From CAZGNZ01 sp964527215 (GTDB lineage Bacteria > Fidelibacterota > Marinisomatia > SCGC-AAA003-L08 > JACNLC01), in the NCBI GenBank assembly GCA_964527215.1, contig CAZGNZ010000001.1, positions 193,969 to 257,968 on the forward strand: a stretch of DNA of 64,000 nt. Reading direction: 5' to 3'. Positions 52,500 through 62,508 of this stretch are shown here, one piece after another. Below the pieces are notes generated by a model. It saw only the letters and a program-made list of their open reading frames with translations. It was not told the origin of the DNA and did not search any database. The position numbers and the translations under genes are program-made. How positions within the stretch are numbered: position 1 is the stretch's first letter; the number at the start of each line of letters is the position of its first letter.

Positions 52500-55412
52500 A
52501 TGCGGTTCTTAATCATATTTTTGGTGTTTTCATTGGCAGCGGCCCAGTTTGACTGGGCGGAAGACGGTGTACCGGTGCGTCAGGGTGACCATATTGAATG
52601 GCAGCGCGGAGGAGATATCGGGGATGCGGATGAAATGATTATCGTCTGGTCCGACACCCGATATGGTGATCGGGATATCTTTGTGCAGAAGATAAACAAC
52701 CTGGGTGAAAGGCAGTGGAACATTATGGGTGCACCTGTTGTGATTGCAGAAGGACGGCAGGAAGACCCCATCATCATATCCGACGGAAACGGTGGCTGCT
52801 ACTGTATGTGGGTTGATTATGAAGCCGAACCGGAGGATGGGGACATTTATGGGCAGCATATTAACGCCGACGGCGAGATACAGTGGGATCCCAGAGGGGT
52901 TCCGCTGTCTGTTGAACCCGGGAAACAGGTTGCTCCCAATATGAGCAGCGACGGGGCCGGCGGCGCTTTCGCCATCTGGGATGATAAGAATGCCGCCAAT
53001 GACGGTCATATCTATGCCACTCACATGAGTCCGGCCGGGGTTCTGGCAAGCGGAACCGGGATTCCCATTATCACCAGTGCCGGTGCGCACGGGGCAGTAA
53101 GTATCGAATCAAGCGGGTCCGGCTATGCCATGCTGGTCTGGGAACAGTGGGGCAATGGAGACTTCACTGATCTGTATGCCCAGCGTATTGACACCAGCTG
53201 TGACACCCAGTGGACCACTCCGGAAGAAGGCGGGATCATGTTCTGCAGCGCTCCCGATTTCCAGTATAAACCCAAAGTGAATGATTTCAACGGTGACGTT
53301 TCCGCGGTTGTCTGGGAAGACCGCCGCAACAACCCGGAATCGGGCGATATTTATATCCAGCTGCTGGATTCCGACGGAAACTCGCTGCTGGCAGCGGACG
53401 GAGAACCGGTATGCGACAATGAGTTTCATCAGTTCGGTGCCCGTGTGAAGGCCGATGATTCCGGAGCATATATTGTGTGGGAAGATAAGCGTTACGGTGA
53501 TAATTCCGATATTTATATTCAGCGCTGGACGGTGGCTGACGGAGCGGAGTTTGATGACAATGGGTTTTCGCTGGCATCAATCGGGTTTGGAAAATCTGCT
53601 CCGCGTCTGACAACGGACGGCGAAGGCGGAACATGGGTCGTTTGGGAAGATGAGCGGGAAAACAGTTTCCCGCAGGTTGAAATTTATGTGCAGCACGTGG
53701 ATGAAAGCGGAACCATCGCATTTGATGATAACGGCCTGCTTGTCTGTGACGCGGAAAATCTGCAGTTTAACCCGCTGGTGCGTTCCGACGGCAGCGGCGG
53801 AGCATTGGTGTGCTGGGGTGACAAACGGACCGGCAGTATCGGTCTGTACGTACAGCATCTGGATGTGGAAACCGGAATTACGCTTGAGCCCAACGGCATT
53901 GAAATTTACTACGGGATCGACGGCCATGCCCATAACGGATCATCCGTCTATCTCGGCAATGACCAGGCATTTCTGTTCTGGCAGGATGAACGGGCCGGCA
54001 GTGAAAATCCCCTGATATACGGCGTGATTGTGGATGAGAATTTTGATGATATTGACAATCAGAACGGCCTCAAGATTTCAGAGAATCCCTATCAGGAGAA
54101 TCCCAAAGCCGTCCGTGTCGGCGACAATGTATTCATGAATTTCAAAAGCAAGGATTCCATGGGCACATTTATTCAGTACTACATTGTGCTGGACAATCAG
54201 CTGACGGTCGTGTCCAGCAGCAATCTTGGTGAACCCGTTTACGCCATAAACTGGGCTTTCAATCAGGATTATTCTGTTCAAACGACAGGCAGCGATGATC
54301 ATGTCTATTTTGCCTATTCCGATCTGCGCAACTGGAGCGATTATGATGTGTATGTTCAGAAAATCAATGATCAGGGTGTGCGTCAGTGGGATTCCGAAGC
54401 GCTGCTGCTGGGCGGTACCGACGGAGATGATATCGTCCAGAGCATTGAACCGATGCCTGACGGCGGCTGCGTTGTGGTCTGGCAGGGCGGTCCCTGGGAT
54501 GATCTGAATATTTATGCCAATGCTTTTGACAGCAGCGGCGAACATTTGGACAGCTGGGGCACTGACGGACTGGAGATCTCTGCCGGGACAGGGAATCAGT
54601 CGAACGCTGTCAGCGTCAGTACTGACGACGGCATATTGATTGTCTGGAAGGACACCCGCAACGAAAATGCTGATCTGTTTGGTCAGTTTGTGGATTTTGA
54701 CGGAAATATTCTGGGTGATGAGGACGGATTTGTCATCGCCGATGCCCTCAATGATCAGCAGAATCCCGCTGTTACCTACAACCCGATGCTGGATGAAGTA
54801 CTGATCTGCTGGGAAGATTTTGAAAACGGTCTGGATTTTGACCTCAACTGTCGGACATTCAGTGATGAATATCTTATGCTGGACGATGTATCGGCCATCA
54901 CGGCAATTCCCAATATCAATGAAACCCAGCCGTTTGTGTATACTTCCATGGAAGGTAATTACATGATTGCCTGGGAAGATACCCGAAATACGGGCGGTCT
55001 GGTATCGGATATATTCTACCAGGAATATCAGCAGTTCCCCCAGGAACCGGAGTTTGCGGCCGGCGGAATTCCCATCTGTGACTTTGTGTTCAAACAGGAA
55101 TCCCCCAAGATTGACCTGTATGCCGGATCAACCGGTTCGTACATGATTTACTGGGATGACTCCCGAAGTTCAGGTAAGGAAGATCTCATAAATATTTATG
55201 CCCAGTCACGAACACTGGGTGATCCCTTCTGTCATTCCGGTGATGTGAATTTCGACGGCAGTCTGGACATTCTTGATATTGTATCCATCGTGGGCTATAT
55301 CCTTGGCAATATTGAATTTTCTGACAATCAGGTCTGTGCTGCGGATTACAATGCCGACAGCAATGTGGATATTCTGGATATTGTAGGTGCAGTGGCAGAG
55401 ATTCTGGAGTAA
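52500..55412 (+). CDS. Secreted repeat protein with dockerin-like C-terminus, 970 aa
   Basis: AAAGGAATCATT precedes the ATG; the signal peptide is FLIIFLVFSLAAAQ. The body consists of about 14 repeats with the core 'W.D.R....DIY.Q....G' ('IVWSDTRYGDRDIFVQKINN', 'AVVWEDRRNNPESGDIYIQL', 'IVWEDKRYGDNSDIYIQR', 'LVCWGDKRTGSIGLYVQH', 'IVWKDTRNENADLFGQFV'), probably two seven-bladed propellers. The C-terminal 65 residues carry two dockerin-type calcium repeats ('GDVNFDGSLDILDIVSIVGY', 'ADYNADSNVDILDIVGAVAE'). No enzymatic motif. Likely a surface-attached or matrix protein expressed with the pgs genes. Confidence 0.85.
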   Translation: MRFLIIFLVFSLAAAQFDWAEDGVPVRQGDHIEWQRGGDIGDADEMIIVWSDTRYGDRDIFVQKINNLGERQWNIMGAPVVIAEGRQEDPIIISDGNGGCYCMWVDYEAEPEDGDIYGQHINADGEIQWDPRGVPLSVEPGKQVAPNMSSDGAGGAFAIWDDKNAANDGHIYATHMSPAGVLASGTGIPIITSAGAHGAVSIESSGSGYAMLVWEQWGNGDFTDLYAQRIDTSCDTQWTTPEEGGIMFCSAPDFQYKPKVNDFNGDVSAVVWEDRRNNPESGDIYIQLLDSDGNSLLAADGEPVCDNEFHQFGARVKADDSGAYIVWEDKRYGDNSDIYIQRWTVADGAEFDDNGFSLASIGFGKSAPRLTTDGEGGTWVVWEDERENSFPQVEIYVQHVDESGTIAFDDNGLLVCDAENLQFNPLVRSDGSGGALVCWGDKRTGSIGLYVQHLDVETGITLEPNGIEIYYGIDGHAHNGSSVYLGNDQAFLFWQDERAGSENPLIYGVIVDENFDDIDNQNGLKISENPYQENPKAVRVGDNVFMNFKSKDSMGTFIQYYIVLDNQLTVVSSSNLGEPVYAINWAFNQDYSVQTTGSDDHVYFAYSDLRNWSDYDVYVQKINDQGVRQWDSEALLLGGTDGDDIVQSIEPMPDGGCVVVWQGGPWDDLNIYANAFDSSGEHLDSWGTDGLEISAGTGNQSNAVSVSTDDGILIVWKDTRNENADLFGQFVDFDGNILGDEDGFVIADALNDQQNPAVTYNPMLDEVLICWEDFENGLDFDLNCRTFSDEYLMLDDVSAITAIPNINETQPFVYTSMEGNYMIAWEDTRNTGGLVSDIFYQEYQQFPQEPEFAAGGIPICDFVFKQESPKIDLYAGSTGSYMIYWDDSRSSGKEDLINIYAQSRTLGDPFCHSGDVNFDGSLDILDIVSIVGYILGNIEFSDNQVCAADYNADSNVDILDIVGAVAEILE

Positions 55413-55416
55413 TGTG

Positions 55417-57645
55417 ATGCGTATTCTGTCCATCCTGTTAGCCATCGGATTTCTGTTTGGCGAAAGCCGGCTGATTGACCGTTGGCACACCTACGAGGAG
55501 GTTCGGGATCAGCTGCTGGCCTGGGATGAGGAATTCGGCAGCAGTACCAGTTCAGTACCGCCGTGGTACAATGACTCCGGAATCATTTATCATCTGGAAA
55601 CCATTGGTCATTCTTCATTGGACAGCCTCCCGTTCTGGGGGGTTCGTCTATCCTACAATGCGGATGTGAAAGAGGATGAACCGCGGATTTTAATTCTCGG
55701 TCAGTGCCACGCCGAAGAGATATTCGGTGTGGAATCTGCCATGAAGATGATTGAGATGTTCCTGTATCCCATCCAGGAACTGCAGAATTATATTCTGTAT
55801 ATGGCGCCGCTGCTTGAGTCCGCGGAAATTTGGATCGTTCCCACCTACAACCCTGAAGGTCTGCAGGTAGTGCATGGATTTGATGATGACGGTGTGTGGA
55901 TACAGGATGAGTCCTACCGAAAGAACAAAAGGGATATCAATCTGAACGGGCTTTTCGATTTTGAAATTGGTATCGGGAATGACAGTGACGGGGTGGACCT
56001 GAACCGGAATTATGATTTCAACTGGATATTCGGAGATGCAGAATGGGTGGTGGATCCCGGCGGTACCGATTACATTTCAAATTATGATTATTATCGGGGA
56101 CCGGGACCTGCGTCCGAACCCGAAATTCAGGCCATGATGGCCTTTGCAAAAGAACAGCAGTTCACCACCTCCATTGCCTACCACAGCTCACGATCCGGAA
56201 ATGTTTCGGAGAAGGTGATCTACAGCTGGGAATGGATTGAAGGCGGTAAGTATTCTCCCGATCACACTGTTATTTTTCCCATTGGCGAAACCATTGCAGG
56301 CTTGATACCCAAAGAAAGCGGCAGCGGTACATACACGCCGGTCACCAGCAAATCCCGCAAGGGGAATGCCCACGACTGGTTTTACACCCAGACCGGATGC
56401 ATTCAATTTTTGATTGAACAGGGGACTTCCAACCTGCAGCCGAATGATCCTGAAATCATAGACGATACGGTGATCCGCAATCTGGCGGGTGCATTCTACA
56501 TGATGAACAGAACGATCGGATTCGGGCAGTATCAGCTGGGTGCCGAATCTTATCAGGTGACGGGTCTCGTCACAGACCTCGACACCGGGCTTCCGGTCGC
56601 AGGGGCGCAGGTACACATCCCTGAACTTTCCGGTCCCATGCTGGAACCGCGCCTGACCAATGAGTTCGGCCGCTACCACCGGCTCCTGACCTACGGAACA
56701 TATACGATTGATGTATCTGCCCGGGGGTATGAACATAATTCCGTATCCGTAACACCCAGCAGCAGTGCGGTATCCCATCGTGACGTTCAATTGGTTCCTT
56801 TGGCGCAGCATATGCTGACAGTCAATATTGATCCGGCGTACGGTGAAGACAGTGCGGCCATGGTGGTTGCCGATGAGTACGGAAGCGATACGCTGACTGT
56901 CACCAACAGCATCCAGCTGGAGCTCTGGGAGAATGAATACGACATCTACTTCATTGATGAGGGTCTTTTTCCGAAGATGCACCATGTGGTTCTTACCGAA
57001 GATCATACTCTGGATATCGACCTGAAATGGGCCGGCGTGCTGTGGTCGGAAAGTTTCGAAAACCTGAGCGACTGGACGGCAGACGGGCCGTGGCTCACGG
57101 ACTGGGACATCCTGTCATCACAGGATAATCTGGTTTATGAAGACGGTGCTGATGTCCAATTGACCTATTCAGGCAGCGATCTGACGGACGCAGGCTACCA
57201 GCAGTATGCCCTTGTTCTGGACTGGCAGTATGAGCTGGAATGGGATTTTGACACTTTGGGAATTTCCGTATCTGCCGGCGGTGCACAGCAGGATCATACC
57301 TGGATGGGGCACAATTGGGAGTTCCATCAGGATTTCAGACCTGTCGAGCTGAGTGATCAGCCGGCGGAAATCAGCATTTGGATCCATCCCGATGAAACCC
57401 TTGGCTACCGCGGCGTGGATATCGAACAGATGATGATCGTATTTGAACCCGACGGGGAGTGTGTTTTCGGTGATTATAATCAGGACGGCAGCGTAGATGT
57501 GTCCGATGTAGTGACTCTCCTGAATGACATTCTTGAATATATGCCCATCACAGGCAGTCGTTTCTGCGCAGCGGAGGGAACCGGAGACGGCCGCATTGAT
57601 ATCTTGGATCTGGTCTATCTGGTGGCGGTGATACTTGAACTTTAA
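55417..57645 (+). CDS. Secreted M14 zinc carboxypeptidase with dockerin-like C-terminus, 742 aa
   Basis: The start at 55417 has GGAG 7 nt upstream and a signal peptide (MRILSILLAIGFLFGES). M14 motifs: zinc ligands H and E in 'GQCHAEEIFG' and the later His in 'IAYHSSRSG', 'GVDLNRNYDFNW' and the catalytic Glu in 'FLIEQGT'. A carboxypeptidase-regulatory-like domain follows ('VTGLVTDLDTGLPVAGAQVHI'), then a beta-sandwich with many Trp ('WSESFENLSDWTADGPW'), and two dockerin-type repeats ('GDYNQDGSVDVSDVVTLLND', 'GTGDGRIDILDLVYLVAVI'). It removes C-terminal residues from peptides outside the cell; gamma-linked peptide cleavage is also known in relatives of M14 but cannot be inferred here. Confidence 0.92.
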   Translation: MRILSILLAIGFLFGESRLIDRWHTYEEVRDQLLAWDEEFGSSTSSVPPWYNDSGIIYHLETIGHSSLDSLPFWGVRLSYNADVKEDEPRILILGQCHAEEIFGVESAMKMIEMFLYPIQELQNYILYMAPLLESAEIWIVPTYNPEGLQVVHGFDDDGVWIQDESYRKNKRDINLNGLFDFEIGIGNDSDGVDLNRNYDFNWIFGDAEWVVDPGGTDYISNYDYYRGPGPASEPEIQAMMAFAKEQQFTTSIAYHSSRSGNVSEKVIYSWEWIEGGKYSPDHTVIFPIGETIAGLIPKESGSGTYTPVTSKSRKGNAHDWFYTQTGCIQFLIEQGTSNLQPNDPEIIDDTVIRNLAGAFYMMNRTIGFGQYQLGAESYQVTGLVTDLDTGLPVAGAQVHIPELSGPMLEPRLTNEFGRYHRLLTYGTYTIDVSARGYEHNSVSVTPSSSAVSHRDVQLVPLAQHMLTVNIDPAYGEDSAAMVVADEYGSDTLTVTNSIQLELWENEYDIYFIDEGLFPKMHHVVLTEDHTLDIDLKWAGVLWSESFENLSDWTADGPWLTDWDILSSQDNLVYEDGADVQLTYSGSDLTDAGYQQYALVLDWQYELEWDFDTLGISVSAGGAQQDHTWMGHNWEFHQDFRPVELSDQPAEISIWIHPDETLGYRGVDIEQMMIVFEPDGECVFGDYNQDGSVDVSDVVTLLNDILEYMPITGSRFCAAEGTGDGRIDILDLVYLVAVILEL

Positions 57646-57658
57646 ACGAAAGCAGGAT

Positions 57659-60532
57659 ATGAAACGTACACACCTAATTCTTACTCTACTATTGGCGGGA
57701 CTCTGGGCTTCTGATGCAGTGACGGCACCTCTGACAATGAAGCAGATGTATGGAGAACGGGATGTCCAGTATCAGCGCGGGGAATACCTAATCGTGCTGC
57801 CGACCGCTCAGCTGGAATCACTGCTGGGTGATTTTATCGCATTTAAAAACACTCAGGGGTATGATGTAAACGTCGTCAATCTCGCGGAAGAAGGTGTGAC
57901 TTCAGGGCTGGATATGCGGAGTTTTATGCACGGCTACTGGCTGGAGCATCCCATGCTGGAATATGTGCTCCTTGTTGGGGATGTCACCGGTTCATTCGTG
58001 ATCCCTTCCACACATATTCAGTCCATTAATGAACCGGAAAATGATGTGACCGATTATGCCTATACCTTTTTCACCGATGATCCGGCGGATGACTCCTACG
58101 ATGCGCTGACACCTCACTTTCTCATCGGCAGAATTTCCATTCAGACACCCACTGACCTGATTATGGCGCTGAATAAGACCATACAATATTACACTTTGGA
58201 AAACGTGGTCAATTCGGGTGTGGAGAATTATCTGAACCGGGCACTGCTGGTGGCCGGGAATTACGCCAATAACGAGGGTTATGAAATTCCGCCGTACCAA
58301 TGGCCGGTGACACCGGTATGGACATCCCTCTGGCTCATGGAACTGCTTGAGGACTACGGGTATGCCCAGGTGGATACCGCGTTTTTCCATGCCGGGTATC
58401 AGGTGCCGTACAACCCGCTGCTGTTTGAGGCCTGGAACAACGGTGTGGGCGTAGTCACCTACCGTGGCTGGGGCAATTCCCATGGCTGGCACTATCCTGA
58501 GTTTCATATTGATTATATTGATGATCTGGAAAACGGCTGGAAACAGCCCATCGTTTTCAGCTGTGTCTGCAACACCGGAGATTTCGGCTCGGAAGAATAC
58601 GGCGGTCCGGCCCACTGCTTTGGTGATGAACTGCTGTTTGCCGGTTCACCCGGCACACCCAAAGGGGCCTCCGCAGTCGTGGGACCGTCTGATCTGGATA
58701 CCGACACACGATACAACAATGTGATTTTCGGTGCCATGTGGGATGCCTTGCTGGACGGTGAAGCCTATGAGCTTGGTGCAGCCCTTTTTGCCGGAAAACA
58801 GGCCCTGATTGATGAATTCCCGCACCTTTGCTGCGATGTCGAAGACGTGGTGGCCTTTTATCATCACGTGTATGGCGTCATTGGGGACCCCAGCCTGCCG
58901 GTGTGGCTGATGGAACCGGTGGAGATGACAGTGAATCTGGATGAAAACAGTGATTTGCATCAGAGTTTTATCGCAGCCGTGATTCAGGATAATGACGGAC
59001 AGGCGCTGAAGGATGTGGTGGGGGCATTGATATATGAGGATGAACTGACTGCCAAGGGCATTTCCAATGATTTGGGTGAGCTGTGGATTGATTTTGCTGA
59101 TGTTGCACCGGGCGGCACCCTGGATCTTTATCTGAACAAACCGCAGTTTTATCAGAAGCATATCAGACTCAATTTTGTGGAAGACGACGGGACGGTTTTC
59201 AATCCCACGCCCTTTGTTGAATTTGATGTGGTACCGCTGCTTCAATCCGGGGAATCCTGGCTTGTGTCCGGTGAAAGCGCACAGATTGCACTGCAGATTG
59301 TCAACGGCAGTCCCTTTGATTACGAGGATATTCTGGTGCGGGTCATCTCTGACGGCAGCGTCAACGGGCTGTTTTATGATGAAGTATTTTCGATTGATGC
59401 CTATCAGACCATTGAAACGGGAATTCTGGTGGACGGCATCACTGCCATCCTGCCGCGAGGTACCAGAGTGGATTTTGAAATTGAATTTCTGACCTATCCG
59501 AATGAACAGCATGCCGGTGATTTTTCCTTCAGCATGATTGTGGGTCCCATTGAGGATACGGACCCTGTCCCTCCGGACGATTACGGCTACTGGGCATACG
59601 ACAATCTTGATACCGCATATCCTGAAGCGCCGGTGTACAGCTGGGAAGATATCTCGGAAATCGGAACGGACCTTTATCTTACCGACGACAGTCATGCCTC
59701 CGATGTGGAAATCGGCTTCCCGTTCACATATTATGGTGAAACGTATGAAACCATGACGGTCTGCTCCAACGGCTGGGCATCCTTTGAACCGTGTATGATT
59801 GATTATTTCTGGAATTTCAGCATCCCGATGCCGCTGGGTCCCAGTGCCATGCTGGCTCCCTATTTTGATGATCTGGATGACAACGGGAAAGAGCCGTTTG
59901 AAGATTTGAACGGAAACTACCAGTGGGATGACGGAGAGCCGTACATTGATGTGAATGAAGACGGACAGTACAATGCCGGGGAACCATTCCGCGTGTACAC
60001 CTGGCAGGATACGGAAAACGGGCGCTTTATTATCCAGTGGCATGATCTGGCAAACGGGGAACTGGACCATCTCTGTGATGAGGGATACTGTCCCCGGGAA
60101 ACCTTTCAGCTGATCCTCTACGATCCGGAAATGTATCCCACCAGGACCGGAGACGGGGAAATTGTTTTTCAGTATTTTGAGATCAATGATGATGATGATG
60201 AAAACGGCAACTATTCGACTGTCGGGATCGAATCACCGGATCAGGAAACCGGTGTACAGTATGTTTTCAATCATCTGTATGCCCCCGGAGCGGTTCAGCT
60301 TGAACAGGGAGTGGCGGTAAAATATACCACTGACGGTCCGCAGGTTTGTCCGCAGGGCGACGTGAATACCGACGGAAGCTTTGATATTCTGGATATCGTG
60401 GCCATGGTGTCCAACATACTCAACGGTGTTCCTGTTTTTGATGAAGTGCAGGCCTGCAGCGCCGATGTGAATGAGGATGGTTCGGTAGATATACTGGACA
60501 TCGTTCTGGGTGTGGCCATTATTCTCGGTTAA
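57659..60532 (+). CDS. Secreted C25-family protein with dockerin-like C-terminus, 957 aa
   Basis: The ATG at 57659 starts a signal peptide (THLILTLLLAGLWASDAVTA); a TTG eight codons earlier would overlap the previous gene. C25-type core: 'GEYLIVLPTAQLESLLGDFIAFKN', 'LEYVLLVGDVTGSFVIPS', 'TPHFLIGRISIQTPTDL', 'GVVTYRGWGNSHGWHYP', the Cys region 'IVFSCVCNTGDFG', 'GASAVVGPS' and 'VIGDPSLPVW'. The usual G-H-G is replaced by RGWGN, though a His lies six residues later. Ig-like domains, a 'FPFTYYGETYETMTVCSNGWASF' beta region like that of the 1182-aa protein, Asp-rich calcium-type loops and two dockerin-type repeats follow ('GDVNTDGSFDILDIVAMVSN', 'ADVNEDGSVDILDIVLGVAI'). Confidence 0.88.
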   Translation: MKRTHLILTLLLAGLWASDAVTAPLTMKQMYGERDVQYQRGEYLIVLPTAQLESLLGDFIAFKNTQGYDVNVVNLAEEGVTSGLDMRSFMHGYWLEHPMLEYVLLVGDVTGSFVIPSTHIQSINEPENDVTDYAYTFFTDDPADDSYDALTPHFLIGRISIQTPTDLIMALNKTIQYYTLENVVNSGVENYLNRALLVAGNYANNEGYEIPPYQWPVTPVWTSLWLMELLEDYGYAQVDTAFFHAGYQVPYNPLLFEAWNNGVGVVTYRGWGNSHGWHYPEFHIDYIDDLENGWKQPIVFSCVCNTGDFGSEEYGGPAHCFGDELLFAGSPGTPKGASAVVGPSDLDTDTRYNNVIFGAMWDALLDGEAYELGAALFAGKQALIDEFPHLCCDVEDVVAFYHHVYGVIGDPSLPVWLMEPVEMTVNLDENSDLHQSFIAAVIQDNDGQALKDVVGALIYEDELTAKGISNDLGELWIDFADVAPGGTLDLYLNKPQFYQKHIRLNFVEDDGTVFNPTPFVEFDVVPLLQSGESWLVSGESAQIALQIVNGSPFDYEDILVRVISDGSVNGLFYDEVFSIDAYQTIETGILVDGITAILPRGTRVDFEIEFLTYPNEQHAGDFSFSMIVGPIEDTDPVPPDDYGYWAYDNLDTAYPEAPVYSWEDISEIGTDLYLTDDSHASDVEIGFPFTYYGETYETMTVCSNGWASFEPCMIDYFWNFSIPMPLGPSAMLAPYFDDLDDNGKEPFEDLNGNYQWDDGEPYIDVNEDGQYNAGEPFRVYTWQDTENGRFIIQWHDLANGELDHLCDEGYCPRETFQLILYDPEMYPTRTGDGEIVFQYFEINDDDDENGNYSTVGIESPDQETGVQYVFNHLYAPGAVQLEQGVAVKYTTDGPQVCPQGDVNTDGSFDILDIVAMVSNILNGVPVFDEVQACSADVNEDGSVDILDIVLGVAIILG

Positions 60533-60554
60533 ATCTTGACAGAGTGAAATCCCG

Positions 60555-61010
60555 GTGAAGAAACGTTTCTATGAAGATGGACTGCGTTTCGAGTGCACCG
60601 GATGTGGTGATTGCTGCCGCTTCTCAGAAGCGGCAGTTTTTGTTACGGATGAGGAAGTCCGTGCGATCGCCGGATTTTTGGAAATGACTGAAGAGAAATT
60701 CCGCAGCCGGTATGTGGATCCGGATAAGACACCTCAGCAACTGAATAATCCAACCGAAGACTGCATATTTTTGAATACGGATACAATGAAATGCCGGATA
60801 TACGATGTTCGTCCCAGTCAGTGCCGCACCTTCCCGTTCTGGGGAGAGATTATTAAATCAAAATACCGCTGGAAATATATCAAAACCCAGTGCAAAGGGG
60901 TGGATCAGGGACGGTTGTACACGTACGAGGAAATTCGGAATATTGCCCGAAACCGGATGGACACAGGGCCCGGTCCCGTCGAACCTTCAGAACCGCCAGA
61001 GGAAGAATAG
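60555..61010 (+). CDS. YkgJ-family cysteine-cluster (Zn/Fe-chelating) protein, 151 aa
   Basis: GTG start 22 nt after the previous gene. The family signature is clear: 'CTGCGDCCRFSEAAVFVTDEE' as C-x2-C-x2-CC (first 20 residues of the cluster region), then 'DCIFLNTDTMKCRIYDVRP' and 'QCRTFPFW'. These Cys are thought to bind zinc or an iron-sulphur centre; the cellular role is undefined. The C-terminus is a Pro/Glu-rich tail. Cytoplasmic. It is the last gene of the plus-strand run that starts at 43133. Confidence 0.92.
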   Translation: MKKRFYEDGLRFECTGCGDCCRFSEAAVFVTDEEVRAIAGFLEMTEEKFRSRYVDPDKTPQQLNNPTEDCIFLNTDTMKCRIYDVRPSQCRTFPFWGEIIKSKYRWKYIKTQCKGVDQGRLYTYEEIRNIARNRMDTGPGPVEPSEPPEEE

Positions 61011-61112
61011 AGATGGCCGTTATCCGGATGGCATGCCGGCAGCACCGATAATTCGGCTCATTCAGCGGATTAAACCGCCGACGCGCAACCGCTGATGGCA
61101 TGTCTTCTTCTT

Positions 61113-62261
61113 TTAATCAAACTCACCGATATAAAGCCAAATATCCTGCAGGAAATATTGGTGCTCATCAGGCGCGATTTTTCCAAGAATCACAAACTGG
61201 TTTTCCCGGTTGCTCAAAATTTTCACGATTTCATAATTGCTTTTATCGGGTATATCCATTTTTTGGATGATATCACCTGCGGTATCCATTGTCAAAATCT
61301 TCGGAACGGGGTAGACTTTCATGTCCGGGACGTAAGTGACGGCCAGGAGCATCTGATTGGAGTCCCAGGCAGCGGCTGAGCCGAAACTGCATTTTCCTAG
61401 GAAATCATATCCGCGTTTCCAGATGAATTCACTGCTGCCTGAGCTGGGATGAAACTGCACGACAGCCTGCTTGGAATTCAGACTGCCGGCAGCTGCAAAC
61501 AATCCGGTTTCAACAGGAGTTATGACCCCGTCCTCCGGATCCAAATCCAGCTGCATATCCCACTCCCGTTCCAGTTTCCAGGTCCACTTCTGCACGGACC
61601 ATTTCAGTTTGTAATCGGGGGTCAAAATCGCACTGGAAATAAGAAAACCCTGATTGAGACAGTGCTGCAGCCCCTTGGGTTCAAAGCTTTGAACACCGCC
61701 CAGATAATCATCAATACAAAGAGAGCCGTCAGGTTCAATCATTGCCAGCCAGATCGGCCACTGGGGGTCGTCCGGTTTGCGGCCGATGGTCATGGTCTTT
61801 CCTTCCACGAGGGGTATCCCGCCGCTGAACTCGGTATAGGCCGGTCCCTTATAATCTTTTTTCCAGATGAATTCGCCTTCCGCTGACAGTTTGGCCGCCC
61901 AGGCTTCCATGTGGGGGGTGCCCCAGTAATGCTTATTTCCGACGAGGATGATGCTGCCGTCATGCATCTCGGAAATCGAAAGGGGTCGAATGGAGCCTTC
62001 TCCCTCCAGAACATGTTTCCAGAGAATATCGCCTTCAGGATTCAGACGGACAATGAATGCGGTGTAAATAATTCGAGCGTGATCCTGACTTGTGCCGGTA
62101 TATCCGGTAATGACCAGATCACCGTTCAAGGTTTGGAGTATATCAATGGGAACATCCATCTGTCCCAGGTCAAGCAGTTTGTCAACGGGTTCTGAGAAAA
62201 GAACCGAGGTAAACAAAAGAAGCAGAGATGCGGTGCGGATGAAACATCGGATAGGGACCAT
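61113..62261 (-). CDS. Secreted propeller-like protein, 382 aa
   Basis: Signal peptide (FIRTASLLLLFTSVLFSEP). Repeated beta blades with 'NGDLVITGYTGT', 'FIVRLNPEGDILWKHVLEG', 'DGSIILVGNKHYWG', 'AAKLSAEGEFIWKKDY' and 'LAMIEPDGSL', the 'xKLxxxGxxxWxKxxG' pattern of delta-60/PQQ-like propellers. No catalytic motif. It is convergent with the YkgJ-type gene and stands alone. Role unknown; it may be a periplasmic or surface scaffold. Confidence 0.82.
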   Translation of the reverse strand: MVPIRCFIRTASLLLLFTSVLFSEPVDKLLDLGQMDVPIDILQTLNGDLVITGYTGTSQDHARIIYTAFIVRLNPEGDILWKHVLEGEGSIRPLSISEMHDGSIILVGNKHYWGTPHMEAWAAKLSAEGEFIWKKDYKGPAYTEFSGGIPLVEGKTMTIGRKPDDPQWPIWLAMIEPDGSLCIDDYLGGVQSFEPKGLQHCLNQGFLISSAILTPDYKLKWSVQKWTWKLEREWDMQLDLDPEDGVITPVETGLFAAAGSLNSKQAVVQFHPSSGSSEFIWKRGYDFLGKCSFGSAAAWDSNQMLLAVTYVPDMKVYPVPKILTMDTAGDIIQKMDIPDKSNYEIVKILSNRENQFVILGKIAPDEHQYFLQDIWLYIGEFD

Positions 62262-62508
62262 GATACTTCCTGTACTGTTTAATATAATGAAAGGGCTGCG
62301 GCAGAAGGCGAGGGTTCAGCAGCAGTAAACGATATCGTGTTGAACAGGCGGAACGGATAAATGTTATGGAAGCCCGGAACCAATACAGATTCAACCATCT
62401 ATGAATCACTCTGTCAGCGCATGGAATTCGGTTTCAGGATGAAATTGCCGCAGTATTTATAGACCAACTGCATTCATGGATATTATTGAAATGGGAGAGA
62501 GGGTGTAG

